Part shown: positions 1-9,969 of the stretch, piece after piece
How positions within the stretch are numbered: position 1 is the stretch's first letter
Layout: each line of letters starts with the position of its first letter
From: Hygrophila difformis
Lineage: Eukaryota; Streptophyta; Magnoliopsida; Lamiales; Acanthaceae
Direction of reading: 5' to 3'
Assembly (NCBI GenBank): GCA_030278955.1
Contig: JAOANR010000003.1
Span: forward strand, 60,443,628-60,507,627
DNA: 64,000 nt
Made by a program: the position numbers and the translations under genes
Notes under the pieces: generated by a model
What the model was told of the DNA's origin: nothing
Database searches by the model: none
What the model saw: only the letters and a program-made list of their open reading frames with translations

Positions 1-471
1 ACTTTTGTCCTTGTTATGCCATGTTCCATATCCGACCCCAGAACTCTAATGTGTCTAGTGCCTGCCATTACACAGGTTTACATCTCTTTCTAAAAGCTAT
101 AGTTCATACATACATATATTTAAATATATAAATCGTCACAAAAATGGGATATATTAAAGACAAAAAGACAGCAGGAAAAATCCAAGAACTGTCACTGCAA
201 TCTTTTAGTAGTATAGTATTTGTTTAGAATCAATAGAGTAATAATAATGTCACTGTACTGTAACGTATTACAGTACATTTCATTTCTATCCATCATCTTT
301 ATATACAACTACAAGCACTGCAGGGAGAATGCTATAATTCAATTGATTAATAATGATAAAATGTCCCAATTTCCCATTGCATAGACAATCAAAGAAAAGA
401 AGCAATTGGAATTATGGATCGGAAGGGCATTCTAGTAATTCCACCCTTTATACTTTAGAGGTCAACAAAAA
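1..471. other. intergenic, no gene seen
   Basis: AT-rich sequence without a convincing open frame or RNA gene. The short frame that runs from about 353 into the following SINE is not coding. Confidence 0.5.
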
Positions 472-668
472 TACCAGCAAGGGGAACGATACTTGGCCCA
501 AGCGGTCACGTTCCCTGCCTTCCAACCATAGGTTGGAGGTTCGATTCCCACCCGGCCCCTATCCCTCCCATTTATCGCTCTTTGTAATTTGTGTGACTTG
601 GGTTCCCACCCACCTTTGACGACACATAGGTGTCAATATTTACTCAAAAAAAAAAAAATTACCAGCAA
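472..668 (+). mobile_element. tRNA-derived SINE, family 1
   Basis: The element body is 481-659. It has a tRNA-like head with a B-box-like GGTTCGATTCC, a body ending near CACATAGGTGTCA, and an A-rich tail. The 9-bp direct repeat TACCAGCAA lies on both sides (472-480 and 660-668), as expected for target-primed insertion. The same family recurs at least eight times in this window, mostly on the minus strand. Confidence 0.85.
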
Positions 669-1416
669 TTACTTGTATCCAAAATTAAACAATGTTAGTA
701 TATATATATATATATGTTGCTTGAATATAATGCATGTTAACGTATGTAGCATATATATTATCTACTACTTGTTGTTTACTTAGGTGTAATTGAGTTGAGG
801 TGTGTTGGACTGTTTGGGTACATTGAATTCAGTTCAATTCAATGGTCATGTATATTTTGGTACAACATTTAAGGCAGGTGATAAAAATTTAATAAAGAAA
901 AATAGGAAGGAGGATATATGGAAATTTTGGGATGCACATGGCAATTGTTGAAATCCCTTTGTAGGTCCATCATCGATCCATGCATGCATGCACAGATGAT
1001 CATCATAAATATAATTCATGCATATTATATTACATAGATATATAGAAACCCTAGCTACTAATTAATTTGGCCCTTGGATATCTGGATGGTCTCATGAGCG
1101 ACCAAGTCCAATTCAAAGTGTTCGAGGTCAAGGACACATGCATATATATTGTGCAAATACATATATATATATATATATACACTAATTTTGTAATTTGTTT
1201 TTTTTGCTAAACAACCTATACAGACTAGGATAAAGGTGGTGGGAATTCATGCCGTAAAAATTTATTTTGTAAAATTATAATAATTAATGATCATATTGAA
1301 AATAGTTAAAAGGAATGAAGTGTTTTAATCAAAAGCGTATAAAAATTATAATAATTGTTTTAAAATGGAGGAAATGAAACCTACATGGCTACAATTGCAG
1401 CCTGCAGCACGTACGC
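669..1416. other. intergenic, no gene seen
   Basis: AT-rich DNA with short TA runs (about 701-714 and 1159-1180). I see no coding region. Confidence 0.5.
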
Positions 1417-1570
1417 ACTATTAGAAAGATTGTGGATTTGGTCACTAAAATTATGGTACTAATGGACTTTGTTTGCTAAAATTATAGTAGATAACAAATT
1501 TTGGTCGTAAATTCGGTCGCTAACCTCTTTACTAAGCGAATTTTCTCAAAAAAATTTGATCGCTAGAGCA
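1417..1570 (+). mobile_element. possible CACTA-type element end (degraded)
   Basis: The segment begins CACTATTAGAAAG, close to the CACTACAAGAAAA termini of plant CACTA elements. It continues with diverged copies of the subterminal motif GGTCGCTAA that is dense at 6300-6640. The 3-bp flanks do not match those of the 6652 end, so the two are probably not one element. No transposase is visible. Confidence 0.4.
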
Positions 1571-2560
1571 GAAAATTCATGCAGTTACGTATAGAGTTAA
1601 CAATATTGCTGACACATAGATGATGCATGTGACAATTAAACGACCGAAAATAAAGGTGATATAGATCATGAAGGAAGAAGCTCCGAAGTAATTCCACTAA
1701 AAAAATAATTAAATTCCAAAAGAACTTTTATAGGAATAAGGTATTTTGTGATAAAATTCCTTTGATTATAAATTAGTGAAGGAAATTTCATTGCTAAAGA
1801 TTTCTTATTTTATTTTATTTTATTTTATTTTATTTTATTTGGTAGTTTGTTCAATTAAAATGAATGGACGGAAACACACAAAATTTATAAACTTTTGGAC
1901 TATTAATTAGGATTATGATTTGTAATTAATGCAGAAGCTAAAAGCTCGAACTAATGAAGTACTAGTACTTAATTGCAACGACGCTATCCCAAATAATTTT
2001 AGCTCAATGAATTGAAGCTTAAAATTTATAAACCAATTGCAAGGACGCTATCCAAAATAATTTATTAAAATATTTATATTAAGTAAATTAAAATCAAAAT
2101 TATACTATATATAATAGTAGTATATATACTTTCTGTATTAGTAGTACTTTATAAACATAATAATTTAAATTTGCTTCTTACATGACTACAATAGTTTCGC
2201 GCGAAGGCGACGAATAAGGCAAATGCCGTTGCCTAAAACTTCGTCAACTTCCGGATTTCGTCGATTTGTTCGTTGCCTCGCCGCCACCCTAACTTCGGTA
2301 TTAGTATGATATTATTCGCTTTTGGCCAAACTCTACGGTTTTGTCTTTAGACACCTTCCAAAATACCCTGTACACGCATTAAAAAAATAAAAAAAATTAA
2401 ACGCTTCTAATTAAAGTTGTTTTAATATAGTAGTTTTCAACTTTCCACCCCCTCTCTAAGTAGAGCGTTGACTTTTTCCCTTCAAGCGTTTAAAAGCTAC
2501 ACACAACTGTTCCAACCATTTTGTCTTCAAATATTAGTGATTACTCAGTCATACGTACCA
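1571..2560. other. intergenic with (TTTTA)n and a small dispersed repeat
   Basis: It contains a (TTTTA)n microsatellite at about 1805-1840. A segment at about 2195-2300 has the string GTTGCCTAAAACTTCGTC, and related strings occur near 8770-8890 and 57618-57700, which suggests a dispersed repeat family. No coding region is seen. Confidence 0.45.
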
Positions 2561-2590
2561 CCCCCCCCCCCCCCCACCCCCACCCCCATC
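2561..2590. repeat. C15 tract plus CCCCCA repeats upstream of the HIPP gene
   Basis: Fifteen consecutive C residues are followed by two CCCCCA-type blocks, ending about 105 bp before the HIPP start codon. The run lies in the promoter or 5' UTR, and its complementary strand is G-rich enough to form a G-quadruplex. Any regulatory role is inference. Confidence 0.6.
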
Positions 2591-2693
2591 TACCCTTCTA
2601 TTCAAGATTCATCATTTTGCTATATATTCTATCCTTGCTGGTTTTCCCTGCAATTTCCCAGCTCTTTCTTTAGCTTGAAAATCCTATTCAACC

Positions 2694-3777
2694 ATGTCTA
2701 AGGTAAGAAACACAATTTAATTCCCTCTCTGTCTTACTTCATTTCTCTTCCTGTCTAATTCCTCAGTATTTTACTTGATTTAGTAATTTGATAATTTTCT
2801 CTGCATATGAATATTCCTATGCTTGTCGTCCCACAATTATTACACTTTTGTGATCGAAGTTTCATCTATCAATTTCTCGAACCCATCAATTGTGTTTATT
2901 TAATACTTGTGGTTTTCATTTCTTCACTTTTTCCTTTCCTTTTGCTTAAATATTTATGTGTTAATAATAATTGGGGTTTAAACTTTATACAAGTTAGCTA
3001 ATTTTTCCTTTAAACTTTAATCTCTCATAAATAAATTTTATAATTTCATAATCAGTTACACACACATATAGTATATGTTTAATTTATTTTTATTAATCCT
3101 GTGCAGAAAGTGGTTTTGAAAATTGAAATTTATGATTCAAAAGAGAAGCAGAAGGCACTGAAGGCAGTCTCCAGCCTCTCAGGTTTCTCCATCTTTTGTC
3201 TTTTCCCCAATTTCCTTAAATTAACTTGTAATTAATTCAGTGCAAAACCCTATTTTGGTTTCTCAAAACACACACACACACACACACATTGACCAATACA
3301 GGAATAGAATCCCTAGCCATGGACATGAAGGATAAAAAGCTGACAGTAATAGGGGATGTGGATCCTGTCCAAATAGTGAGCAAATTGAGGAAACTATGGC
3401 ACACAGAAATCCTCACAGTGGGCCCCGCAAAAGAGCCCGAAAAGAAAAAAGAAGAGCCCAAAAAGGATGAGAAAAAAGATGAGAAGAGCGGCGATGACAA
3501 AGCCAAAGATGACAAGAAGAAGCAAGAGGAGGCAGCTGAAAAAATCAAGAAAGACACAGAACGCCTTGCTGAGCTTATGAAGATGTACAGCAGGAACAAT
3601 AATCCTTATTATAATTATCATCCCTACAGTACTACTCATCAGAATCACCCTTATTACACAATGCAGCAGTATCAGCAACAACAGCAGCACCCCTATAATT
3701 ATTACACACAGCAGCACTACAATAATGGGTACAATGTTGTTGAGGAGAATCCCAATTCTACTTGTTCCATTTCCTAA
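2694..3777 (+). CDS. heavy-metal-associated isoprenylated plant protein (HIPP-like), degenerate HMA domain
   Basis: The gene has three exons, 2694-2702, 3107-3182 and 3302-3777, all with GT-AG borders, giving 186 aa. Exon 1 encodes only M-S-K. Residues 4-70 fold as an HMA (ferredoxin-like, beta-alpha-beta) domain, but the metal-binding CxxC loop is absent: the stretch after KIEIYDS has no cysteine. A Lys/Glu/Pro-rich linker (about 72-115) and a Tyr/Gln/Asn/His-rich tail follow, ending in the CaaX box CSIS, a farnesylation signal expected to anchor the protein to membranes. Related plant HIPPs without CxxC are known and are thought to act through protein contacts rather than metal carriage. 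The 5' intron carries a CA repeat just before exon 3 (about 3269-3288). Confidence 0.9.
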
Positions 3778-4450
3778 TTTTTTTTTTAAAAAAAAAGTGC
3801 ATGTGCATATACATATGTTTCAACTTTGAAGCTAAGGGGTGTTTTAGTTTTGGTGATTGAGTTATTTCAAAAAAATCCCCAATTGTGGAATTTTCATGTG
3901 GATGATGAAAATTAATGTGGCATGATCTTGTTCATATATATAAGTGATATATATTGAAAATGCTTTTGCAACTTTGACAGGGAGTTTTCACTTGCATTAG
4001 TTGGTCTTTATTCAAGAATTGTGATGGGGTGTATGTGCTCTAATGTCAAAGAGATTAATTAGTTTTAGTTTATTTTTTTTAAGAAAATGTTTAGACATCT
4101 TTGTCCTGGTGAGGTGTCACATTTCATAAATTATTTCACAACTTGCACCAATGCATACTAGTTTAATATATATGGACAATAAAAACACAATTTGGTATCA
4201 TTAATTAATGTAAAGATTTATGTACAATCTTCTTTGCCCCAATATTGTACCTATATGTATATTTATATTTATATATATAAAATAATAATTTATATATGCA
4301 AATTAAAGCTGGACCGGCCTAGGCATATGTTTGATGGCAACCATTACTTGTATTAGTCTTTGATTTCTATAATTTTATACTATTATTTTCTATTGCTTTA
4401 TAAATTTAGTGTTTCCATTTTCTATGGTAACAACTAACAACCAATTAAAT
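3778..4450. other. HIPP 3' flank, no further gene
   Basis: AT-rich 3' UTR and intergenic DNA. No open frame or structured RNA is recognised. Confidence 0.5.
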
Positions 4451-4460
4451 CATTGTGAGG

Positions 4461-4717
4461 GAAATCGTTTGGGTGCTGGCGGCCTGTATGTGCTGGCACA
4501 TTCAAAAGTAATGTGTATGTGTATGTGTATATGAAATGATGTGTGAGTATAAAAAAGTGATGGATGGAGGTTATGAAAAAAAAACTAATAAAAAAAAAAA
4601 CTATGGTCTATACATCACTTTATAAGGTTTATACATCACTTTACAAAGGGTGACACATCATTTTTAGCACTGTCTGTACCTGCTGGCAATTGTTATGCTA
4701 TTACAGAAACCAAATTA
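4461..4717 (+). mobile_element. 257-bp non-autonomous element, copy 1
   Basis: It starts GAAATCGTTTGGGTGCTG and ends near ACAGAAACCAAATTA. A perfect 10-bp repeat CATTGTGAGG lies at 4451-4460 and 4718-4727. A second copy at 27217-27469 shares most of the sequence and has its own 10-bp flanking repeat. No coding capacity. The 9-10-bp duplication points to a Mutator-like insertion, but clear terminal inverted repeats are not seen, so the class is open. Confidence 0.75.
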
Positions 4718-4919
4718 CATTGTGAGGTAATTTTAGTTCAACAACTGACTATGCTTAACTAATAAATAATATCGTATTGAGACTTGATCTAGATTAGTCT
4801 AGAAAGGGTCATATTTGCACATCTTTCTTCGATTGAATTTTGGAATAATTTTGAGTCTGCTAACTACTCCATCGTAATATAACCGATAAATATAAAAAGA
4901 AAAAAGAAAAGAAGATAAA

Positions 4920-5042
4920 GGGTGTGTTTGGTTGTGGGTAGATTTAGGAGCATATAGCGGATTGAAATAACATATCCTCTCACAATTTTCTCTCCGAATC
5001 TGCTATCTGCTAGCGGATCTGCTGACTCCCAAACATCCTCAA
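4920..5042. mobile_element. small MITE-like inverted-repeat element
   Basis: The left end GGGTGTGTTTGGTTGT and the right end ACTCCCAAACATCCTC are roughly inverted copies, and the inner part repeats CGGATCTGCT-type motifs in both directions. About 120 bp, no coding capacity. No clean target duplication is visible. Confidence 0.45.
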
Positions 5043-5580
5043 AATAAAAAAATAAAGAGTCAACATCACGTTAATTGATTAAAATGCCACAACTTTAATG
5101 CTATCATCATTCAGCATGGGAATTATCCAAATAAAAGAACAACCTTTAATTCTTATTGGACAGCAGAAATAATTGAAAAAGCTATAATACTTTTAACAAG
5201 TTTATTTATATAGTGGCATTTGACAGAAACCTGTGGAAAATGATGTTTGCATGAAAACAAGAGCATTGTATTAATAATAATAATAATAAAAATATTATGA
5301 CCCTCGATAATAAAATGTTGTAACACATGCAATCAAATTTTGGCGGTTCTAACTTTTTAATCAAATTTTTTAAAAAGATGTTATCATTAAGTTCACCAGT
5401 TAATAAATTCCTTTAATTTATGTAAAAAAAAATGTATTTTACGTTCAATAGTTTAGCTAGAGCCTAGAAGGGCAAAATGTAATTTTGATATACCCATAGT
5501 GTGATAATATGTAGTGTATATATATATTTAAAATTAAAATAATTTTTGAGACCACAGCTCGGTGGATAAATGAGAGCAGA
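5043..5580. other. intergenic, no gene seen
   Basis: AT-rich DNA up to the assembly gap, with a short (TAA)n run at about 5270-5290. Confidence 0.45.
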
Positions 5581-6080
5581 NNNNNNNNNNNNNNNNNNNN
5601 NNNNNNNNNNNNNNNNNNNNNNNNNNNNNNNNNNNNNNNNNNNNNNNNNNNNNNNNNNNNNNNNNNNNNNNNNNNNNNNNNNNNNNNNNNNNNNNNNNNN
5701 NNNNNNNNNNNNNNNNNNNNNNNNNNNNNNNNNNNNNNNNNNNNNNNNNNNNNNNNNNNNNNNNNNNNNNNNNNNNNNNNNNNNNNNNNNNNNNNNNNNN
5801 NNNNNNNNNNNNNNNNNNNNNNNNNNNNNNNNNNNNNNNNNNNNNNNNNNNNNNNNNNNNNNNNNNNNNNNNNNNNNNNNNNNNNNNNNNNNNNNNNNNN
5901 NNNNNNNNNNNNNNNNNNNNNNNNNNNNNNNNNNNNNNNNNNNNNNNNNNNNNNNNNNNNNNNNNNNNNNNNNNNNNNNNNNNNNNNNNNNNNNNNNNNN
6001 NNNNNNNNNNNNNNNNNNNNNNNNNNNNNNNNNNNNNNNNNNNNNNNNNNNNNNNNNNNNNNNNNNNNNNNNNNNNNNNN
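5581..6080. other. assembly gap (500 N)
   Basis: Exactly 500 consecutive N. The round number suggests a placeholder rather than a measured length, so the true size is unknown. Open frames drawn across it are artefacts. Confidence 0.98.
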
Positions 6081-6652
6081 AATAAATTCAATAAATTCTT
6101 TAAAAATAAAAAATAATATTCAAATTAAAAGATAACAGAAAAATAAAAAAATATTTATATTAATAATATTATTATTCTATAAAAAGTTATAAAATAAATT
6201 CAAAGTAAAACTTAAAATAAATATATAAATAATAGAATAAATTAATAAATTTAAGGAGAATATTATTAAATTAATTTAAAATAAGTTAAATATAAAAGAA
6301 TATAAAAAGCTTAACGACCGAATTTTTCGGTCGCTATGTCGGTCGCTAACCATAATAACAAGTTTAAAAATTTAAAAAAAATTGAAAAAAACATTAGCGA
6401 CCGAAATTTGCGGTCGCTAATTCGGTCGCTAACAGAGACCCATTTAATATTGGTCGTTAATTCGGTCGCCAGTTAGCCACCAAAACTCATCGGTCGCAAT
6501 TTCGGTCGCGAATTTGCGACAGAAAAAGTTCGGTCGCTAAATCGGTCGTTAACATTAGCGACCGTCATTTTCGGTCGCAGTTTCGGTCGCTAACAGCGAC
6601 CGCATTTACTCGGTCGTTAATTTCGGTCGCTATATTGACTTTTTCTTGTAGT
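6081..6652 (-). mobile_element. CACTA-type transposon terminus with subterminal repeats
   Basis: At 6300-6640 there are many copies, in both directions, of AGCGACCG / CGGTCGCTAA, the pattern of CACTA subterminal repeats. The end at about 6639-6652 reads, on the minus strand, CACTACAAGAAAAAG, the usual plant CACTA terminal inverted repeat. The rest of the element runs left into the 500-N gap, so no transposase can be seen. Confidence 0.8.
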
Positions 6653-6774
6653 GGATATGAGGTTTTACTTTAACGGGGAGTCCCAACATAGAGACGATTT
6701 GGTAGTAGTTAACAACTAAAAATTGAACTTTGACATTAGTTTCCATTACATGGAATATAGTGGTATAGTTTGGG

Positions 6775-6965
6775 TTTTGATAGAATGTTGAATGAGTGAT
6801 ATTCAGCAGGTGCTGAAGTGCTGATCCGATGAGGTGTGTGTTGGGTGTTAATGAAGTATATATTAGGTATTTAATGATATTTGAGTTATATAAAAACAAT
6901 CAACATATAAAAAATACTCATTCATCATATACAAAACATTAATTCAGCGCTTGAGCGCCCAAATG
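6775..6965 (+). mobile_element. dispersed ~190-bp repeat rich in TTCAGC, copy 1
   Basis: It shares GATATTCAGCAG near one end and ATTCAGCGCTTGAGCGCC near the other with segments at 34865-35056 (+) and 43016-43190 (-). The ends are weakly inverted, suggesting a MITE. No coding capacity. Confidence 0.5.
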
Positions 6966-7113
6966 AAATCCGTATATTTTATCCGGACCTTAATGAAGGA
7001 AATAATGGGGGCATGTAGTAAAACTGTACAAGTAATGATTAGTGAAGAAGTTAGTCAGGCCCATGTAACGCGCCATCACCATTTTTAGCTGGTCAATAAT
7101 ACTATAACATACT

Positions 7114-7247
7114 CATTCGGTCATTCCATTCGGTCAAGTCTCCCTTCTCCCAATTATAGGTTGGGGTTCGAATTTCTACCAAGCCCCCTATGCCTCCCCT
7201 TCATTTACCGACACATTAGTGTCACGTTTACAAAAAAAAAAAAAGAT
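7114..7247 (+). mobile_element. SINE family 1 copy, diverged
   Basis: It holds GGTTGGGGTTCGAATTTC (B-box region), the CCCCTATGCCTCCCC body and ACATTAGTGTCA followed by an A12 tail. A short ACATACT repeat flanks it (7107-7113, 7248-7254). The tRNA-like head is shorter than in the best copies. Confidence 0.65.
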
Positions 7248-7326
7248 ACATACTAGTATTTCATATTTTTGTAATGGCAATCTGGTAAATTTTAATATTA
7301 AGGTAACACGTATTCATTAAAAAGTA

Positions 7327-7585
7327 CTCCCTCCGTCCCAGCTAACGTGTCCTGTTTGACTTTTTGACACTGTTCATTGTTCTACTTTGACTTGATTTTA
7401 TTTTATGTATATATTTGGAAAAAATAGTCGAGTTGGGTCTTGTTAGAATCGTATAATCATGTAGTTTTAAAAAATATATTTTACATAATTTTTTGTTATA
7501 CACATTTTGAGATATTAGCAGTTGAAAAAGTGCATTGGATTGTGTGCAAAAGTGAAACAAGACAAGTTAAGTGGGACGGAGGGAG
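7327..7585. mobile_element. Stowaway-like MITE, type A
   Basis: Terminal inverted repeats are CTCCCTCCGTCCC and GGGACGGAGGGAG, flanked by TA on both sides, the Tc1/mariner signature. 259 bp. The interior has the type A sequence (GTTTGACTTTTTGACACTG, then GTCTTGTTAGAATCGT), shared with the copies at 16671, 37236 and 60235. Confidence 0.85.
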
Positions 7586-7789
7586 TATCTTTGTAGTTTT
7601 TAAAAATATTATCAGAATTCCATAACTCGGAGAAAGGAAAAGATAGATAAAATCGATAGTAAGATGCAAACCAAGCAATTTTATCTTTCAATTTGCAACA
7701 AGTATTAGCAAAATGGTTGGTGGAGTGTTTCAAAATGATTTTGGTATATATAGTTCAAATTTTATGAGAATTGCTCTTAATAATATTTA

Positions 7790-8048
7790 TGGCCATGGTT
7801 GGGAATTAGCTGTTAACTGATTATGTGAGTAATTTGAGTAATAAATTAGTTAAAATGGGTTGTTTAGCAGTTTTGAGGCAAATTTTTTCCGTAGAATAAG
7901 CTAATTCCAAAATGCTGTTATTTGGAGTGGTTTCAAAAAAAGCTGAGTAAACAATATTTTAAGTTATTTTATCTTTTTAAATAAGCTAATTTATCTTAAA
8001 TTGACTAGAATAAGATAATTCCATTTAACTTATTTGTCAAACAGGGTC
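7790..8048. mobile_element. hAT-like MITE (CCCTGTTTGG family), diverged
   Basis: It reads TTGGGAATTAGCTGTTAAC at the left and CAAACAGGGTCA at the right, and shares the interior with elements at 8111, 35059 and 38621. About 260 bp, no coding capacity. Confidence 0.6.
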
Positions 8049-8110
8049 ATAATAATATTGTTTTTAAGAAATTGAAAAGTTGATGCAATAAGCACAACAT
8101 GAAAAGCCGA

Positions 8111-8366
8111 AGGGCCTGTTTAGGAATTAGCTGTTAGCTGTTAACTGATTATGTGAATAATAATTAGTTAAAATTAGTTGTTTCACAATTTCGAGACTAA
8201 CTTTTTGCCTAAAATAAGCTAAAATCCAAAATATTGCTATTTGCAGCGGCTTCAAAAAGAGCTGATTGAATATTGTTTTAAGTTATTTGTCTTTTTAAAT
8301 AAGCTAATTAAGTTCAAATTATCTAAAATAAGCTAATTCCGTTTAGTTGTTTTGCCAAACAGGACA
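8111..8366. mobile_element. hAT-like MITE (CCCTGTTTGG family)
   Basis: Left end AGGGCCTGTTTAGGAATTAG, right end TTTTGCCAAACAGGAC. It lies only about 60 bp from the related element at 7790-8048 and in the same orientation. About 256 bp, no coding capacity. Confidence 0.65.
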
Positions 8367-8769
8367 GAAGACTTCTGCATTTTAGAAAACATAGTAGTAC
8401 AAACTACAAAAGACCAAAGACCAATAATATACTTGAGCAAGAAATACAATTCATGGGCTGAGTTTCTATTGGGTCTTGTACTGTTCACTATTGGGCCTAC
8501 CTCAATTACTTAAGTACATGTACATCTTTACATATTTTTTTTCGCATAGGAGCTGGAAAATATCTTTATATATTTAGGTTACACATATATATTTCTCACA
8601 AATCCACCTTTACATTATTTTTATGGTGAAATAATTTAACTTTTGCAAAATATAATATTTATATAATAATCTTATTATTTTGTTTTACAAATAGAATATC
8701 TTAATAATTTTGTTAGTTTATAAAATACAATAATTAGATGATCAGTTTCATTAGAAGAAATTCACATAA

Positions 8770-8890
8770 AGGTGATGAAAAAGAAAGACAAATGTCATCG
8801 CCTAAAATCTAAAAATCTAGTCGTGTGAGGGATTTGGTCGCCCTGTTTATCGTCTCATGGACCATGCGACGAACTAGGCGACAAAATCCT
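8770..8890. repeat. dispersed GTCGCCTAAAA-type repeat fragment
   Basis: It contains AAATGTCATCGCCTAAAATC and CGACGAACTAGGCGACAAAA and resembles segments near 2195-2300 and 57618-57700. The element class is not determined. Confidence 0.35.
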
Positions 8891-8993
8891 TTTGTCACTT
8901 TTCTGCGAAAATTTTGTAGCGATTTTTTAAAGGTTTATTGTGTTACCTCCTATCAATTTTCATTAATGATTTTGTATTTGACACTATTATATA

Positions 8994-9223
8994 CTTCCTC
9001 ATTTTTTTTTTCTTTTATGTGTTACAGTTTGACTTTTACTACTGTTCGCTGTAGCACTTTGACTTAATTTTTTTCATAGTTATACAGGACAATGGGATCT
9101 TGTGGTATTTGTAACGTCTCGTACTAGTATCGACCTCGACTTAATAATAATTTAAAATGTGCATTGAATTGCGTGAAAATAGAGTCTATAAGAAAAAACA
9201 ATTGAAAAAAAAAATGGAGGTAG
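8994..9223. mobile_element. Stowaway-like MITE, degraded
   Basis: Left end CTTCCTCATTTTT after TA and right end AATGGAGGTAG. The interior keeps TTTGACTTTTACTACTGTTC and GTCGACTT-like type A remnants. The ends have diverged. Confidence 0.5.
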
Positions 9224-9239
9224 TAGTATATATGGCACA

Positions 9240-9460
9240 TTGAACATGTACTTTCATAACCAAGAACGTGGTTTGAATTGAAGGGCTAGGTGGATTTAAA
9301 ACTCGGTGCCTTCAAATCTTCATTCCTAATCCAGCAATACCACAAACATATTAAAGTGAAGTTCACTTTTTAATTCTGCAACACAAAGGCTCGGACCTGA
9401 AACATTTTCTTAAGCTGTCAGGGCCCCATACCACTCAGGTCAACTGCGTCTGGTCACTTT
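9240..9460 (-). mobile_element. tRNA-related SINE, family 2
   Basis: Read on the minus strand, the segment has GCAGTTGACCTGAGTGGTAT (A-box region) and then AGGTCCGAGCC (B-box region). A related head occurs on the plus strand at 26960-27030. No poly(A) tail or target duplication was fixed. Confidence 0.5.
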
Positions 9461-9655
9461 TTAATTTAAGTTAATCTAAATTCAAATTCAAATATATTCA
9501 AACTGGATAAAGAATATCACTACTAAGGTGAATGACTGGGTCCATCAAGTATACAGACTGTTGAGAAAATTCAAGAATATTTCCATCACAAGAGTGGCTT
9601 TTAAGCATAAAAAAAAAACAGCATACAAAATCCCCCCCAGCCACAGGACAATGAA

Positions 9656-9841
9656 TCAATACTGGGACTTCTTCCTGGGAGAATTCAAGAACTGAGCAGC
9701 AGAAGAAGAAGCCGAAAGCAGCGAATGCAACGCCTTTGCTGCTATCCTCATTTTGATCTGCCCTCTCTGTGGGATTGCTCTTCTCTTCTTCAGATTCTTG
9801 CTGAACAATGCATCATTGTTGGTTATCTCCGTCCTCCCCAT
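9656..9841 (-). CDS. small basic protein of unknown function, 61 aa
   Basis: A single-exon frame starts at the first ATG (9841). The start has support from a TATATAAA box at 9957-9964, about 115 bp upstream on the same strand, followed by a pyrimidine-rich leader. The protein is basic, with KNLKKRR at about residues 16-22, then IPQRGQIKMRIAAKALHSLL (basic to amphipathic) and a C-terminal RKKSQY. There is no signal peptide or membrane segment. I cannot name the family with certainty. The local GC rise over an AT-rich background and the promoter placement favour a real gene over a chance frame. Confidence 0.6.
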   Translation of the reverse strand: MGRTEITNNDALFSKNLKKRRAIPQRGQIKMRIAAKALHSLLSASSSAAQFLNSPRKKSQY

Positions 9842-9956
9842 CGACCTCTGTTGCAAGATTCTTGCACACTGATGATGTATTGTCCTTTTCTCACAGTCTA
9901 GAGTTTGTGTGGTTCTTGGAGTGAAGATGATTTTTGGATGGAATTGGGTGGGAGGG

Positions 9957-9964
9957 TTTATATA
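9957..9964 (-). promoter_or_regulatory. TATA box for the 61-aa gene
   Basis: The minus strand reads CCTATATAAACCC. The spacing would put transcription start near 9930 and leave a leader of roughly 90 nt before the ATG at 9841. Confidence 0.6.
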
Positions 9965-9969
9965 GGGTG

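Noticed and set aside
491..560. tRNA gene (GGTTCGATTCC B box)
   Set aside because: The head is tRNA-like but belongs to a SINE with target duplication and A tail; no cloverleaf with a paired acceptor stem is visible.
5534..6091. Long frames on both strands
   Set aside because: They cross 500 Ns and have no real sequence.
1417..6652. Single CACTA element carrying the HIPP gene
   Set aside because: The 3-bp flanks differ (ACG and GAT), the left end is degraded, and the HIPP gene has normal introns; two separate elements are more likely.
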